6,206 bases of DNA, taken from positions 86,545 through 92,750 of the forward strand of contig FR880072.1 in assembly GCA_000435175.1 (NCBI GenBank). The letters are read 5' to 3'. This stretch comes from Clostridium sp. CAG:245. Its GTDB lineage: Bacteria; Bacillota; Clostridia; TANB77; CAG-508. Positions 5,986 to 6,206 of this stretch are shown here, one piece after another; positions within the stretch are counted from its first letter, which is position 1; each line of letters starts with the position of its first letter. The position numbers were made by a program, and so were the translations under genes. The notes under the pieces were generated by a model, which worked only from the letters and a program-made list of their open reading frames with translations, was not told where the DNA came from and made no database searches.

Positions 5986-6041
5986 ATAATAATATATATT
6001 AACCTATGTAATTGATTAATTCCTTTCCTTATTATAATAAT

Positions 6042-6071
6042 ATTATATATTACAAATATTAATTCAGTCAA
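6042..6071 (-). promoter_or_regulatory. Promoter of the Fic operon
   Basis: On the minus strand TTGACT (6071-6066) and TATAAT (6047-6042) are separated by 18 bases. Transcription would start near 6035, giving an AT-rich leader of about 50 nt. That leader has AAGGAAAGGAA far from the ATG but no ribosome site at normal spacing. An interrupted palindrome, TATAATA-A-TATTATA (6033-6047), covers the -10 and start region and a 12-base palindrome, TAATATATATTA, lies at 5990-6001; either could bind a repressor or simply reflect AT richness. Confidence 0.6.
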
Positions 6072-6078
6072 CGCAAAA

Positions 6079-6107
6079 TTGACATAAAGTGGAATTTATG
6101 GTATATT
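6079..6107 (+). promoter_or_regulatory. Strong promoter of the right-edge small ORF
   Basis: TTGACA (6079-6084) and TATATT (6102-6107) are exactly 17 bases apart, with TGG before the -10 forming an extended -10. It is back to back with the Fic promoter: the two -35 boxes are seven bases apart, giving an inverted AGTCAA/TTGACA arrangement. Transcription would begin near 6114. Confidence 0.7.
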
Positions 6108-6131
6108 ATACATATAAGTAATTTCACATTC

Positions 6132-6153
6132 CAACTGGGCTATAACTCGGTTG
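6132..6153 (+). promoter_or_regulatory. Leader hairpin upstream of the right-edge small ORF
   Basis: CAACTGGG (6132-6139) pairs with CTCGGTTG (6146-6153), eight pairs including two G-T wobbles, with a CTATAA loop. It lies about 18 bases after the predicted transcription start and 11 bases before the ribosome site. It has no T-run, so it is a leader structure rather than a terminator. A stable 5' stem-loop is common in type I toxin mRNAs, but is not specific to them. Confidence 0.45.
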
Positions 6154-6164
6154 TACAAGAGAAA

Positions 6165-6186
6165 GGAGAGCCTCTATGATTGAGGC
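6165..6186 (+). promoter_or_regulatory. Ribosome site and start codon in a hairpin loop
   Basis: GGAG (6165-6168) is seven bases before the ATG at 6176. GCCTC (6170-6174) pairs with GAGGC (6182-6186), placing the start codon in the seven-base loop TATGATT. Folding would hinder initiation, so translation may be controlled. Confidence 0.45.
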
Positions 6187-6206
6187 AATTGTCGCTTATT
6201 TGGTAG
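6176..6206 (+). CDS. Start of a small protein, cut by the window edge
   Basis: Ten codons are visible, reading MIEAIVAYLV, after a good ribosome site, a strong extended -10 promoter and a structured leader of about 60 nt. The start is hydrophobic and loosely resembles that of the 36-residue peptide at 1789-1899 (M-[LI]-E, then Ala-Ile, then Tyr-Leu). It could be a second small membrane peptide or toxin, or simply the N-terminus of a longer membrane protein. Ten residues cannot decide. The expression signals are seen; everything about function is inference. Confidence 0.5.
   Translation, partial: MIEAIVAYLV

Noticed and set aside
6012..6038. Plus-strand TTGATT/TATAAT as an extra promoter
   Set aside because: The spacer is only 15 bases and the TATAAT is one arm of an AT palindrome; the 6079-6107 promoter is far better.

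Overview
The window comes from a low-GC Gram-positive bacterium, most probably a member of the Clostridia. The evidence is strong A/T bias in coding and non-coding DNA, AGGAGG-type ribosome sites, a glmS ribozyme in front of glmS (typical of Firmicutes) and a UvrC of clostridial style. Species cannot be named from the sequence. No tRNA, rRNA, insertion sequence or CRISPR array was seen.

Layout. Positions 1-1606 (minus strand) hold most of uvrC, the nuclease subunit of nucleotide excision repair; its 3' end lies outside the window. Positions 1607-2040 look empty of ordinary genes but hold a compact pair of convergent transcripts. On the minus strand, a promoter, a structured leader and a strong ribosome site precede a 36-residue, almost wholly hydrophobic peptide (1789-1899). 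On the plus strand, a good promoter drives a predicted RNA of about 90 nt that ends at an intrinsic terminator and is fully complementary to the 3' part of the peptide mRNA. This is the architecture of a type I toxin-antitoxin locus, and I found no match in memory for the peptide itself. Positions 2047-2355 carry a promoter and the GlcN6P-responsive glmS ribozyme. They lead into a complete glmS (2356-4200), which ends at a bidirectional terminator.

From the right, a minus-strand two-gene operon converges on glmS. A Fic-domain protein (4684-5985, probable AMP-transferase) comes first, followed 12 bases later by a 146-residue uncharacterised protein (4231-4671) whose stop codon lies inside the shared terminator. 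Upstream of the Fic gene a back-to-back divergent promoter fires rightward into a leader hairpin and the first ten codons of another short, hydrophobic-starting peptide (6176-6206, cut by the window).

How the parts relate. uvrC and glmS are housekeeping genes. The pieces between and beside them (hydrophobic peptide plus antisense RNA, Fic operon, second small ORF) are accessory. The best candidate for an undescribed system is the 1664-2015 locus: convergent overlapping RNAs, near-mirror-image promoters and 5' ends, and an 8-nt match between the peptide's ribosome site and the 3' tail of its own mRNA, which could hold that mRNA in an untranslated fold.
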